Assembly (NCBI GenBank): GCA_027487905.1
Contig: JAIYCR010000035.1
Location: 1 to 33,092 of the forward strand
Direction: 5' to 3'
Source of the DNA: Rubrivivax sp.
GTDB taxonomy: Bacteria; Pseudomonadota; Gammaproteobacteria; Burkholderiales; Burkholderiaceae_C
Length of the DNA stretch: 33,092 bases
The position numbers and the translations under genes were made by a program. Positions 1 through 8,157 of this stretch are shown here, piece after piece. The notes beneath the pieces are model-generated. The model ran no database searches, was not told where the DNA came from, and saw nothing but the letters and a program-made list of their open reading frames with translations. The stretch's first letter is position 1; every line of letters begins with the position of its first letter.

Positions 1-60
1 ACGCCGGCGCCGCTCGTTGAGAGCCTCCACCGGCAGCGTTCTGGAGTCGATCTTGTCCAT
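1..60 (-). CDS. IS630-type transposase, N-terminal fragment (runs off window)
   Basis: Reading the minus strand from an ATG at 60 gives a 20-residue open frame that leaves the window at base 1. It begins MDKIDSRTLP and ends in an arginine-rich run (NERRRR). This resembles the start of IS630/Tc1-type transposases, where a short leader precedes the helix-turn-helix DNA-binding domain. Supporting context: the 54 bases in front (61-114) are clearly less GC-rich than the rest of the window, and the junction with the RND gene falls at a TA dinucleotide, the target of this family. The catalytic DDE domain is outside the window, so the family call rests on 20 residues plus context. A different HTH-type transposase is possible. 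Confidence 0.55.
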   Translation of the reverse strand, partial: MDKIDSRTLPVEALNERRRR

Positions 61-116
61 GCTCGATCTGACTCTACGGCATGCAATAAGTTCAACCGTT
101 TAGTGCCGGATCAATA
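1..116 (-). mobile_element. One end of an insertion sequence, probably IS630 family, abutting the RND permease gene
   Basis: On the minus strand the element appears to start at 114 with TTGATCCGGCACTAAACGG, presumably its terminal repeat, right after a TA at 115-116. The transposase reading frame opens at 60. Base composition between 61 and 114 is far more AT-rich than the flanking RND gene. IS630 elements insert at TA and duplicate it. The second end, the matching inverted repeat and the other TA copy lie outside the window, so the boundary is inferred. Confidence 0.5.
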
Positions 117-3100
117 GGGAGCGGCGTTGACGCCAGCCTGAGCGCCCGCTGCGCCCGTGCCTCCGCCGCCGAAACGGCGGCGCGCCCAGGCGGACAGGTC
201 GTCCAGCCAGCAGTAGATGACCGGCACGACCACCAGCGTCAGCAGCGACGAGGTGATGACCCCGCCGATCACCGCCTGCCCCATCGGGGCGCGCTGCTCG
301 CTGCCTTCGCTGAGCGCGAAGGCCAGCGGCACCATGCCGAACACCATGGCCAGCGTGGTCATCAGGATGGGCCGCAGGCGCACCCGCGCCGCATGCAGCA
401 GCGCGGCCTCGCGCGACATCGGCGGCTCGCCCACGCTGCCTTCGCGGCTTCGGATGGCGAAGTCGACCAGCAGGATGGCGTTCTTGGTCACCAGGCCCAT
501 CAGCATGACGATGCCGATCACGCTGAACATGTTCAGCGTCGAGCCGAACATCAGCAGCGTGAGCACCACGCCCACCAGCGTCAGGGGCAGCGAGCTCATC
601 AGCGCGATGGGCTGGATGAAGCTCTTGAACTGGCTGGCCAGGATCATGTAGATGAACACCACCGCCAGGCCCAACGCACCCACCGCGTACTGGAAGGACT
701 CGTTCATGTTCTTGGTCGAGCCGCCGAAGGTGTAGCGGTAGCCGGGCGGCCAGGCAATGGTGTCCAGCGTGCGCCGGATGTCCGCGGACACATCGCCGCT
801 GCTGCGGCCCAGGGCGTTGGCGTCCACGTTGATCTCGCGGTTGAGGTCGCGGCGGTTGATCTGGTTGGGCCCGGTGGCCGGCGTGACCTCGGCCACCTGC
901 GACAGCCGCACCACCCGCGGCGAGCCGTCGGCGGCGCTGCTCACCACCAGCGGCAGACGCTGCAGGTCCTCGATGGCCCGGCGGGAGTCGGGGTGCAGCC
1001 GCACCAGCACGTCGTAGTTCTCGCCGTCTGCGGCGCGCCAGTTGCCGGCGGTGGTGCCGGCCACCAGTGTGCGCAGGCTGGCCGCCAGTGCGTTGACGTT
1101 CAGCCCCAGGTCGGCCGCGGCGTCGCGGCGCACCACCACCGACACGGTGGGCTTGTCGGGCTTGAGGGTGCTGTCCAGGTCCACGAGGCCGGGAATCTGC
1201 TGCAGGCGCGGCGTGATCAGCCGCGACAGCCGTTCGAGCTCGGCCAGGTCCGGGCCCTGGATGGAGAAGACGATGCTCTTGCCCCCGCCCAGGTCGGTGG
1301 TGCCGATGTTGGTCACGGTGATGCCCGGCACCGTGGCCAGGGCCTGGCGCATCGGCAGCGCCAGGTCGGCGACGCTGCGCTGGCGATCCTTGCGGTCGAT
1401 GAGCCGCACATAGACCGTGCCGTAGATCTTCCCCTGGGCGAAGCCGCTGTTGACGGTGGTGACGGTGTGGCGCACCTCGGGCAGGCGCCGAAGCGCCGCG
1501 TCCACCTGCCGGGCGCGGGCTTCGGTGACCTCCAGCGACGAACCCACCGGCGTGTAGAAGTTGATCTGCGTCTCGGAGAAGTCGGCCTTGGGGATGAACT
1601 CGGCCCCGAGCAGGGGGATCAGCGCGAAGGCGCCGACGAAGGTTCCGAGCGCCACGCCCATCGTGGCCAGCTTGTGCCGCAGCGACCAGCCGAGGATGGA
1701 CTGGTAGCCATCGGACAGCGCGTCGGTGAAGCGCTCGAAGCCGCCGGTCACGCGGCCGATGGTGTGGTCGTACCAGCCTCGGCGTGGCGCCTCGCCTGGG
1801 GTTGCCCCCGAGCCGGGTGCATGCCCGCGGTGGATGCTCGGGTCGTGCCAGATGCTGGACAGCATCGGGTCGAGGGTGAAGCTCACGAACATGGAGATGA
1901 GCACCGCGGCCACGATGGTGATGCCGAACTCGTGGAAGAACTTGCCCACGATGCCGCCCATGAAGCCGATGGGCAGGAACACCGCCACGATGGACAGCGT
2001 CGTGGCCAGCACCGCCAGGCCGATCTCCTGCGTGCCGTCGAGCGCCGCCTGGTGCGGCGACTTGCCCATCTGCACATGCCGCACGATGTTCTCGCGCACG
2101 ACGATGGCGTCGTCGATCAGCAGGCCCACGCACAGGCTCAGCGCCATCAGCGTGATGGTGTTGATGGTGAAGCCGAACGCGTACATGAAGAGGAAGGTGC
2201 CGATCAGCGCGATCGGCAGCGTCAGGCCGGTGATCACCGTGCTGCGCCAGGAATTGAGGAAGAGGAAGACGATGAGCACCGTCAGCGCGGCGCCCTCAAG
2301 CAGGGTTCGCTGCACGTTGTCCACCGACACGCGGATGGCCCGCGAGTTGTCGCGGTTGACCTCCAGCCTCACCCCGGGCGGCGCGAGCGAGCGGGCCGAA
2401 TCGAGCGCCTGGCGAAGGCCGTCGACCACCGCGATGGTGTTCTCGCCCTGGCTCTTCTGAACGCTCAGCAGCACCGTGCGCTGGCCGTTGTAGAGGGCCA
2501 GGCTCTCGATCTCCTGCGGGCCGTCGACGACGTCGGCCACCTGCCACAGGCGCACCGCCACGCCCTGCTTGCGGGCGACGACGATGTCGCGGAAATCGGC
2601 CGGCGAGTTCAGCCGCGCGTTGATCTGCACCACGCGCTCCTGCTCGGCCGAGCGGATGGCGCCCATCGGCAGTTCCTGGTTCTCGCTGCGCACGGCGGCC
2701 AGCACCTCGGCCACGCCGATGCCCAGGGACTCCATGGCCGCAGGCCGCAGCAGCACCTGGACCTGTCGCTGCAGGCCGCCCACCACGGTGACCGCGCCCA
2801 CGCCGCGCACGTTCTCCAGGCGCTTTTGCAGCACCTGGCTGGCCCAGGTGGTGAGTTCCTGCGGGCCAAGCGCGCTGGGCGCATCGGCCAGCACGGCCAC
2901 GTTGAAGATCGGTGCGCTCTGCGGGTCGAAGCGCGAGACGCGCGGGTCCTTCACCTCGTCGCGCAGCAGCGGGCGGATCAGCGAGACCTTCTCGCGCACA
3001 TCGTCGGCCGCCTTGCGCCCGTCCACATCCAGGTTGAACTCGACGATCACCACCGACGAGCCCTCGTAGGAGCGGGAGTAGAGCGAGCTGATGCCGGCGA

Positions 3101-3320
3101 TGGTGTTGACCGCCTCCTCCACCTTCTTGGTCACCTCCGACTCGACGATCTCCGGCGAGGCGCCGGGGTAGTCGATGGACACGACCACCGTGGGGAAGTC
3201 GATGTTGGGGAACTGGTCGATGGCCAGGCGCTGGTAGCTGAAGAGACCGAGCACGACGAAGGCCAGCATGGCCATGGTGGCCATGACCGGGTTGGCGATG
3301 GAAACGCGGGTGAACCACAT
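111..3320 (-). CDS. RND efflux transporter permease subunit (AcrB/MexB-like, HAE1 type)
   Basis: This 1069-residue protein is the inner-membrane, proton-driven pump of a tripartite efflux system exporting drugs or other hydrophobic compounds. It opens with MWFTRVSIANPVM followed by TM1 (about residues 12-30), then a large periplasmic porter region (PNIDFPTVVV, YPGASPEIVE), TM2-TM6 from about residue 340, a second periplasmic half and a C-terminal TM bundle. TM4 carries the paired proton-relay aspartates (GLLIDDAIVV, D403-D404). Length is normal for the family. It lies 18 bases after the fusion-protein gene and is surely co-transcribed with it. The 3' end is odd: the last sense codon (Tyr) and stop TGA seem to be formed by the inserted IS end, so the original stop was probably at the same place. 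No outer-membrane channel gene is visible; it may lie beyond the IS or elsewhere. Confidence 0.95.
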   Translation of the reverse strand: MWFTRVSIANPVMATMAMLAFVVLGLFSYQRLAIDQFPNIDFPTVVVSIDYPGASPEIVESEVTKKVEEAVNTIAGISSLYSRSYEGSSVVIVEFNLDVDGRKAADDVREKVSLIRPLLRDEVKDPRVSRFDPQSAPIFNVAVLADAPSALGPQELTTWASQVLQKRLENVRGVGAVTVVGGLQRQVQVLLRPAAMESLGIGVAEVLAAVRSENQELPMGAIRSAEQERVVQINARLNSPADFRDIVVARKQGVAVRLWQVADVVDGPQEIESLALYNGQRTVLLSVQKSQGENTIAVVDGLRQALDSARSLAPPGVRLEVNRDNSRAIRVSVDNVQRTLLEGAALTVLIVFLFLNSWRSTVITGLTLPIALIGTFLFMYAFGFTINTITLMALSLCVGLLIDDAIVVRENIVRHVQMGKSPHQAALDGTQEIGLAVLATTLSIVAVFLPIGFMGGIVGKFFHEFGITIVAAVLISMFVSFTLDPMLSSIWHDPSIHRGHAPGSGATPGEAPRRGWYDHTIGRVTGGFERFTDALSDGYQSILGWSLRHKLATMGVALGTFVGAFALIPLLGAEFIPKADFSETQINFYTPVGSSLEVTEARARQVDAALRRLPEVRHTVTTVNSGFAQGKIYGTVYVRLIDRKDRQRSVADLALPMRQALATVPGITVTNIGTTDLGGGKSIVFSIQGPDLAELERLSRLITPRLQQIPGLVDLDSTLKPDKPTVSVVVRRDAAADLGLNVNALAASLRTLVAGTTAGNWRAADGENYDVLVRLHPDSRRAIEDLQRLPLVVSSAADGSPRVVRLSQVAEVTPATGPNQINRRDLNREINVDANALGRSSGDVSADIRRTLDTIAWPPGYRYTFGGSTKNMNESFQYAVGALGLAVVFIYMILASQFKSFIQPIALMSSLPLTLVGVVLTLLMFGSTLNMFSVIGIVMLMGLVTKNAILLVDFAIRSREGSVGEPPMSREAALLHAARVRLRPILMTTLAMVFGMVPLAFALSEGSEQRAPMGQAVIGGVITSSLLTLVVVPVIYCWLDDLSAWARRRFGGGGTGAAGAQAGVNAAPY

Positions 3321-3338
3321 GGCAGCGGCGGTCCGGCT

Positions 3339-4577
3339 TCAGCGCGCGGCGGAGGCGGCCGAGGCCGCGGCGGCTGCAGCGGCGGGTCGGCGCACCGGGG
3401 CGCCGTCGCGCAGTGCACCCACGCTGCCGCGCAGCACCCACTGGCCCGGCTGCAGCGGCAGCAGCAGCGCTGCTGCGCTGGCCGCACCGGCCGGTACCGG
3501 CGCCGACGCCACCGCGGTGAGGATCTCCAACGGCTGGTCCGGCGCGAGCCGCCCCTCGCCGCTGCTGCCGGGCACCACCCGGCGGGCCGTGGCACGGCCA
3601 TCGTCGACCACCAGCACGTAGGGCTGGGCCTGGTCGTTGCGGATGGCGCTGGCCGGCACCGCCAGGGCCGGCTGCGCGGGCAGCGTGATGTGGCCCTGCG
3701 CGAACAGGCCCTGGCGCAGGCCGGGCGCAGCGTCGACGGCCAGATAGACCATCACCGCGCGGGTGCCTGCTTGAGCACTGGGGTTGAGCCGCACCACCCG
3801 GGCCGTCAGGGGCGCGTCCAGGCCGTCCACCCGCAGCACGGCCGGCGCGCCCACGGCGATGCGGACGACGTCCTCGGGGGCCACCGCGGCCTCCAGTTCG
3901 AGCCGCGACAGGTCGACGATCTCGAGCACCCGGGCATCCACGCCCACCCGTTCGCCCGGTTGGGCGCTGCGCTGCGAGACCACGCCCGCCAGCGGTGCGA
4001 CCAGGCGCGCATCGGCCCGTGACTTGCGCGCCAGGTCCACGCCGGCCTGCGCCGCTTCCAGGTTCGCGCGTGCCGCCGCCTCGTTGGCCACCGAGGTCTG
4101 CAAGGCGGTGGGCGAGATGAAGCCCTGGTCGACGAGGGCGCGGTTGTTGTCCAGTGCACGGCGGGCGATGTCCAGCTGCGCCCGCGCGGCGCCGGCGGTC
4201 TGCTCGGCCTGCCGCAGCCGGGCGTCCACCTCCTGCGTGTCGATCTCGCCCAGCAGCTGGCCGGCGCGCACCGAGTCGCCCTCGCGCACCTGCAGCGAGC
4301 GCAGCTCGCCGGCCACGCGGGCCTTGACCACCGCGCTGTTGGCTGCCTTCAGGCCGCCGGACACCGGCACCCGCCGCGCGATGGCCACCTGCGCCACCGG
4401 TGCGACATCGGAGGCGGCGAGCTCCAGCACGGCTGCCCCGGTCGGCAGCGCTGCGGCGGAGGCCGCCTGCTGCCGTTCGCTGCGGGCCTTGACGAGGCGC
4501 CAGCCGCCCAGGGCCGCGAGGGCCACCAGCAAGGCGATCAGTGCCACGACGAGGGTGGTCCGGGTCCGTGTCTTCAT
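3339..4577 (-). CDS. RND efflux periplasmic adaptor (membrane fusion protein)
   Basis: A 412-residue membrane fusion protein that bridges the RND pump to an outer-membrane channel. An N-terminal membrane anchor (about residues 8-27, no lipobox cysteine) is followed by a lipoyl/biotinyl-like half (VREGDSVRAGQLLGEIDTQE), an alpha-helical coiled-coil hairpin (from EVDARLRQAEQ to ARKSRADAR), the second lipoyl half (VAPLAGVVSQRSAQPGERVG) and a beta-barrel domain. The C-terminus is rich in Ala and Pro. The ATG at 4577 is chosen because it starts right before the anchor and overlaps the TGA of the upstream TetR gene as ATGA, a usual sign of translational coupling. The same frame stays open far upstream, but that part is a shadow of trmB and other genes. 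Confidence 0.93.
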   Translation of the reverse strand: MKTRTRTTLVVALIALLVALAALGGWRLVKARSERQQAASAAALPTGAAVLELAASDVAPVAQVAIARRVPVSGGLKAANSAVVKARVAGELRSLQVREGDSVRAGQLLGEIDTQEVDARLRQAEQTAGAARAQLDIARRALDNNRALVDQGFISPTALQTSVANEAAARANLEAAQAGVDLARKSRADARLVAPLAGVVSQRSAQPGERVGVDARVLEIVDLSRLELEAAVAPEDVVRIAVGAPAVLRVDGLDAPLTARVVRLNPSAQAGTRAVMVYLAVDAAPGLRQGLFAQGHITLPAQPALAVPASAIRNDQAQPYVLVVDDGRATARRVVPGSSGEGRLAPDQPLEILTAVASAPVPAGAASAAALLLPLQPGQWVLRGSVGALRDGAPVRRPAAAAAAASAASAAR

Positions 4578-5308
4578 CGGGGCTTTGCCTTGCGTGGCCT
4601 GGGGCCTGTGGTTCGGGTGGGGGAAGCGGCCGCAGCGCCGGACCCGCCCTGCGCCTGCGCGCCGGTTGCAGGGCGGCTGAGCGCGGCGATCAGCAGCTCG
4701 ACGTGGTCGGCGATGAATCGGTGGGCGTCCAGCGAGGGCCCGAGCGAGCAGGCGCCCAGCGAGTGCTTGTGCACGCACAGCATCACCAGCGGCAGCAGCA
4801 GCGAGAACACTGCATGGCGAAGGTCGGCGGGCGGGTGGAACTCTCCGCGGTCGATGCCCCGCTGCAGCACGTCGGTGAGCACCTGTTCGCCCGGCATCAT
4901 CACCTCGCGGGCATAGAACTCGGCCACCTCCGGGTGGTTGCGCACCTCGGTGATCATCAGCTTGAACACGCCCGATGCGGGGCTGTCCAGCAAGCGCGCC
5001 CACCAGGCGACGACGAACTCGCGCAGCAGCAGCACGGCGCTGCCGGCGTGGGCGTCCACGATGCGCCGGCCCTCGGCGATCTCCGAGGCCAGGGAATGCG
5101 TGATCACCGCCTTGAGCAGGTCTTCCTTGCTCGGGTAGTAGAGGTAGAGCGTGCCCTTGGAGACGCCGGCGCGCTGGGCGACGTCGTCGGTGCGGGCCGC
5201 CGCGAAGCCACGCTCGACGAAAACCTCCAGGGCCGCGTCGAGAAGCTCCTGGGGGCGCGCTTCCTTGCGACGCTGGCGGCTGGGGCCCGATGGGGGCTGC
5301 GAAGGCAT
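4574..5308 (-). CDS. TetR/AcrR-family repressor of the efflux operon
   Basis: A 244-residue TetR-type regulator. The N-terminal DNA-binding domain is textbook: EVFVERGFAAARTDDVAQ, then AGVSKGTLYLYYPSKEDLL (helix-turn-helix about residues 38-58). The remaining helical region would bind an inducer, most likely a pump substrate. The C-terminal 30 residues are Ala/Pro/Arg-rich and may be disordered. It is the first gene of the operon with the adaptor and permease, and its stop overlaps the adaptor start. A palindromic operator sits 28 bases upstream of its ATG, overlapping the promoter, so it should repress its own operon. In contrast to classical acrR or mexR, which are divergent, this regulator is co-directional with its pump genes. 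Confidence 0.93.
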   Translation of the reverse strand: MPSQPPSGPSRQRRKEARPQELLDAALEVFVERGFAAARTDDVAQRAGVSKGTLYLYYPSKEDLLKAVITHSLASEIAEGRRIVDAHAGSAVLLLREFVVAWWARLLDSPASGVFKLMITEVRNHPEVAEFYAREVMMPGEQVLTDVLQRGIDRGEFHPPADLRHAVFSLLLPLVMLCVHKHSLGACSLGPSLDAHRFIADHVELLIAALSRPATGAQAQGGSGAAAASPTRTTGPRPRKAKPR

Positions 5309-5335
5309 GTTCAGGGCGCTGCAACGGCCCGGTTG

Positions 5336-5357
5336 TTAATGACTGATCGGTCATTAA
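5336..5357. promoter_or_regulatory. Palindromic TetR-type operator
   Basis: Inverted repeat TTAATGAC-N6-GTCATTAA with 8-base perfect arms and a nearly symmetric centre (TGATCG). It overlaps the last bases of the predicted -10 box and covers the expected transcription start of the tetR-adaptor-permease operon. The core TGAC-N6-GTCA type is common for AcrR/NalC-like TetR regulators. Binding is inferred from position and symmetry. Confidence 0.85.
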
Positions 5358-5384
5358 TGTAGGCGCCCCGGGATGGGGCGTCAA
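5356..5384 (-). promoter_or_regulatory. Sigma70-type promoter of the efflux operon
   Basis: On the minus strand a -35 box TTGACG (5379-5384, five of six consensus) is followed by a 17-base spacer and a -10 box TACATT (5356-5361, four of six). Transcription would start near 5349, inside the palindromic operator, which gives a simple repression layout. Confidence 0.7.
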
Positions 5385-5507
5385 CCCGGCGGGGCGGCCT
5401 GCCGGGGACTGTGCGCTTCTCACGCGGGCCGCGGTGGCGACGGGGACGCGTGGGTGGCTGGCCGCCCACCCGCCGCTAGCATGCGGGTTTTCAGGGGTGG
5501 AGCGTTC

Positions 5508-6365
5508 GTGGACATTTCTTTGCTGATCAAGGCCGCCGTGATGGGCATCGTGGAGGGACTCACCGAGTTCCTGCCCATCTCCAGCACCGGCCACCTGATC
5601 CTCACCGCGTCGCTGCTCGACTTCACCGGCCGCTCGGTCAAGGTGTTCGAGATCGCCATCCAGACCGGCGCGATGTTCGCGGTCATCTGGGAGTACCGGG
5701 TGCGGCTGGCGTCCACGCTGGCGGGCATCCGCGACGAGGCGGTGGCCCAGCGCTTCGCTCGCAACGTGCTCATCGCCTTCATCCCCGCGGTCATCTTCGG
5801 GCTGGCCTTCGGCAAGCTGATCAAGAGCCACCTGTTCCACCCGGTGCCGGTGGCCATGGCCTTCATCGTGGGCGGCATCATCATCCTGTGGGTGGAGGCC
5901 CGGCACCGCAGGCTCTATGGCGAACTCGACCTGAAGGGCGGTCGCCGGGCGCGGGTGGAGACGGTGGACGATCTCACCGCGGCCGATGCGCTCAAGCTCG
6001 GGCTGATCCAGTGCGCGGCGCTGATCCCGGGCACCAGCCGGTCGGGCGCCACCATCATCGGCGGCATGCTGCTGGGCCTGTCGCGCAAGGCGGCCACCGA
6101 GTTCAGCTTCTTCCTGGGCATCCCCACGCTGATCGGCGCAGGCGCCTACTCGCTCTTCAAGGAGCGCGAGGCCCTGAGTGCGGCGGACATTCCGATGTTC
6201 GCCGTCGGCCTGGCGTTCGCCTTCGTCAGTGCCCTGCTGTGCATCCGCTGGCTGATCCGCTACGTGTCCACCCACGACTTCACCGTCTTCGCCTGGTACC
6301 GCATCGTCTTCGGGCTGGTGGTACTGGCCACCGCCTACACCGGGCTGGTGGAGTGGAAGGCCTGA
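5508..6365 (+). CDS. uppP: Undecaprenyl-diphosphate phosphatase UppP (BacA)
   Basis: Integral membrane enzyme that hydrolyses undecaprenyl diphosphate to the monophosphate, recycling the lipid carrier for peptidoglycan and other surface polymers; its overproduction gives bacitracin resistance. With the GTG start at 5508 the protein has 285 residues, normal for the family. The first signature [17 protein letters not shown] carries the catalytic glutamates (E16, E20) and His29; the second, [13 protein letters not shown], carries the phosphate-binding Ser/Arg. Several hydrophobic TM segments follow. The GTG is preferred because homologues start with M-D-I-x-L-L-I-K and a GGAG lies five bases upstream (5499-5502). 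An in-frame ATG at 5481 would add nine residues. It is a single gene, convergent with trmB. Confidence 0.95.
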   Translation: MDISLLIKAAVMGIVEGLTEFLPISSTGHLILTASLLDFTGRSVKVFEIAIQTGAMFAVIWEYRVRLASTLAGIRDEAVAQRFARNVLIAFIPAVIFGLAFGKLIKSHLFHPVPVAMAFIVGGIIILWVEARHRRLYGELDLKGGRRARVETVDDLTAADALKLGLIQCAALIPGTSRSGATIIGGMLLGLSRKAATEFSFFLGIPTLIGAGAYSLFKEREALSAADIPMFAVGLAFAFVSALLCIRWLIRYVSTHDFTVFAWYRIVFGLVVLATAYTGLVEWKA

Positions 6366-6380
6366 ACAGCGGGAGCGGCG

Positions 6381-6396
6381 GCCCGGGTCACCGGGC
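6381..6396. terminator. Hairpin between convergent uppP and trmB
   Basis: GCCCGG-GTCA-CCGGGC is a perfect six-base-pair stem with a four-base loop in the 34-base gap between two convergent genes. There is no T-run on either side, so it may be a weak bidirectional terminator or only an mRNA end-stabilising structure. Confidence 0.4.
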
Positions 6397-6399
6397 GCG

Positions 6400-7185
6400 C
6401 TAGCGCCGCAGGAAGACGAGGTCGCGCACGCCGTGGCCGAGCTTGAGGCCGCGCTGCTCGAACTTGGTGAGCGGGCGCAGCGCCGGCCGCTCGCAGAAGC
6501 CGCCCGCCGGCGCGCTGTTGACGAGCAGGGGTTCGCCCTGCAGCACCTCCAGCATCTGTTCGGCATAGGGCACCCAGTCGGTGGCCAGGTGCAGTCGCCC
6601 GCCGGGCGCCAGGCGGCTGGCCGCGAGCGCGACGAAGGCCGGCTGCACCAGGCGGCGCTTGTGGTGCCGGGCCTTGTGCCAGGGGTCGGGGAACCACACG
6701 TGCACTGCCTGCAGGCTGTCGGGGCTGACCATCTGGCCGAGCACCTCCACGGCGTCGTGCTGGACGATGCGAAGGTTGGTGAGCCCGTCGTCGCCGATGC
6801 GCTTGAGCAGCGCCCCGACGCCGGCCACGTGCACCTCCACGCCGATGAAGTCCAGCCCCGGGTGCGCGGCCGCGACCTGCGCGGTGGCGTCGCCCATGCC
6901 GAAGCCCACCTCGAGCACCCGCGCTGCGCGCCGCCCGAACACGGCATCGAAGTCGGCGGGCACCCCGGGCTGGAAGGGCAGCACGTACTGCGGCGCCAGC
7001 TCCTTCAGCGCGCGGACCTGGCCAGTGCCCATGCGTCCGCCTCGCAGCACGTAGCTGCGCACCGGGCGGCGGATGATGGGGGTGGTGGGGGAAGGTCCGG
7101 CGAGGTCGGGGTCGGGGTCGGTGTCGGTGTGGGTGTGGGTGTGGGTGTGGGTGTGCGTGTCGATGTCGGGTTGGGTCTCGGGCAT
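6400..7185 (-). CDS. trmB: tRNA (guanine(46)-N7)-methyltransferase
   Basis: SAM-dependent enzyme making m7G46 in the variable loop of tRNAs. The 261-residue protein has the TrmB features in order: a basic segment [14 protein letters not shown], the SAM-binding motif [12 protein letters not shown], the acidic end of strand 2 (FIGVEVH), and the catalytic/tRNA-binding motif [16 protein letters not shown]. The first 35 residues are not conserved and contain a Thr-His repeat (about residues 9-20) encoded by a GTGTGG-type simple repeat, followed by Asp-Pro and Asp-Thr pairs. The ATG at 7185 has no clear Shine-Dalgarno, but the conserved RSYV-R motif begins near residue 43, so an internal ATG at 7032 (residue 52) would cut it off. 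Start uncertain, function not. Confidence 0.93.
   Translation of the reverse strand: MPETQPDIDTHTHTHTHTHTDTDPDPDLAGPSPTTPIIRRPVRSYVLRGGRMGTGQVRALKELAPQYVLPFQPGVPADFDAVFGRRAARVLEVGFGMGDATAQVAAAHPGLDFIGVEVHVAGVGALLKRIGDDGLTNLRIVQHDAVEVLGQMVSPDSLQAVHVWFPDPWHKARHHKRRLVQPAFVALAASRLAPGGRLHLATDWVPYAEQMLEVLQGEPLLVNSAPAGGFCERPALRPLTKFEQRGLKLGHGVRDLVFLRR
7103..7170 (+). repeat. Simple-sequence repeat of GGTCGG / GTGTGG units inside trmB
   Basis: The plus strand shows three GTCGGG-like units followed by GTGTGG-type units (GGTGTGGGTGTGGGTGTGG...). On the coding strand it gives Thr-His and Asp-Pro/Asp-Thr dipeptides near the TrmB N-terminus. Units are six bases, so slippage would change protein length in steps of two residues without a frameshift. 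Confidence 0.8.
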
Positions 7186-7327
7186 GAAGGGTCGTCCGGG
7201 CGTCGGGATGCCAGGCGGCCGCAGGTCTGGTCACGACCTGCGTCAGCATCGTGGCCTGCAGCGCGGCCTTGGCCTCACACTTGGCTATCCCGCATTCTCG
7301 CGCCGCGCCTGGCGGCCACCGACGACC

Positions 7328-7900
7328 ATGAACGGATGTCCGCCTCCTGCCTGCCTGCGGCAGGCCACCGCCGCGACCGCCGCTGAGGAGCACCCGGAGC
7401 GGGCCCCGGCATCGCGCCGACAGTGGCTGCTGCTGCTGGCTGCCGCGTCCACGGCCGGCCTGACGGCCTGTGCCAGCGGCCTGGGGCGCGAGCCATTGCG
7501 GGTCTCGCTGGTCGGGCTCGAACCGATGGCCGGCCAGGGCCTGGAGTGGCGTTTCCGGGTCACGCTGCGGGTGGTCAACCCCAACGACACCGCGCTTGAC
7601 TACGAAGGGCTCTTCGTGTCGATGGCCGTGCGCGGCTCGGAGGTGGTCACCGGCGTGCTCGGCGAGCGGGGACAGGTGCCGCGCTTCGGCGAAACCGTGG
7701 TGGCCATTCCGATGTCGGTGACCGCCCTGGGCCTGCTCAGGCCGCTGGCCGGGCTGATGGCCGGCGGCGACCCCACGCTGCCCTACCAGTTGCGCGGCAC
7801 GCTGGCCGCCGGCCCCTTCGGGCGCGTGCCGTTCTCGATGAGCGGCGTGATCGACCCGCGGGCGCTGTTCGGCGGGTCGGCGGCGCCCGCGCCTCGCTGA
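7328..7900 (+). CDS. LEA type 2-like (WHy domain) lipoprotein with a possible Tat signal
   Basis: A 190-residue protein. The N-terminus carries a twin-arginine pair (SRRQWLLLLAAAS, R30-R31) and a lipobox LTAC (Cys48), so it looks like a lipoprotein that may use the Tat route. The rest matches the LEA_2/WHy fold seen in bacterial LEA14-like proteins: RVSLVGLEPM, then FRVTLRVVNPNDTALDYEGLF (the NPN motif typical of these proteins), VVTGVLGERGQVPRFGETVV, and a final beta segment with PFSMSGVIDPRALF. These proteins are thought to bind ligands or protect against stress at the cell envelope; the exact role is unknown. The 29 residues before the arginine pair are unusually long and the ATG at 7328 has no strong ribosome-binding site, so the start is uncertain. 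Confidence 0.8.
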   Translation: MNGCPPPACLRQATAATAAEEHPERAPASRRQWLLLLAAASTAGLTACASGLGREPLRVSLVGLEPMAGQGLEWRFRVTLRVVNPNDTALDYEGLFVSMAVRGSEVVTGVLGERGQVPRFGETVVAIPMSVTALGLLRPLAGLMAGGDPTLPYQLRGTLAAGPFGRVPFSMSGVIDPRALFGGSAAPAPR

Positions 7901-7950
7901 GGGGTTCCGACGGGCCGCCCGGCGGTGTTCGTGGGCGTGTCCTGGGTGGC

Positions 7951-7956
7951 TAGAAT
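7951..7956 (+). promoter_or_regulatory. Probable -10 box of the tRNA-Gly gene
   Basis: TAGAAT (five of six consensus) ends ten bases before the mature tRNA 5' end. The sequence 17 bases upstream of it, TTCGTG, is a poor -35, so only the -10 element is called. Confidence 0.4.
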
Positions 7957-7966
7957 GGAGCGCTTC

Positions 7967-8040
7967 GCGGGTGTAGTTCAATGGTAGAACGGCAGCTTCC
8001 CAAGCTTCATACGAGGGTTCGATTCCCTTCACCCGCTCCA
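7967..8040 (+). tRNA. tRNA-Gly (anticodon CCC)
   Basis: A 74-base cloverleaf including an encoded CCA. The acceptor stem GCGGGTG pairs fully with CACCCGC, with discriminator base T. The D arm is GTTC/GAAC, the anticodon loop TTCCCAA contains CCC, and the T arm is GAGGG-TTCGATT-CCCTT. Sequence and layout are close to the E. coli glyU product, which reads GGG codons. One oddity: the anticodon stem GCAGC/GCTTC has a C-T mismatch (7993 with 8007). Confidence 0.97.
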
Positions 8041-8157
8041 CGAATCCGACGGCCCAGCGCCTGATCCTCTGATCCACTGTGCTGCCGTGCCCGCCGTCCC
8101 GCCTACTGCCCCGCTGCCGCGGCCGCTGCTTCTGCCGCCGCCGCGCCTGACAGCACC

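Noticed and set aside
393-4022. A 1209-codon open frame on the plus strand opposite the RND permease and adaptor genes
   Set aside because: Its translation is dominated by His, Arg, Gln and Ala-rich low-complexity sequence with no motif. It is the antisense shadow of high-GC genes, whose own products match known families throughout.
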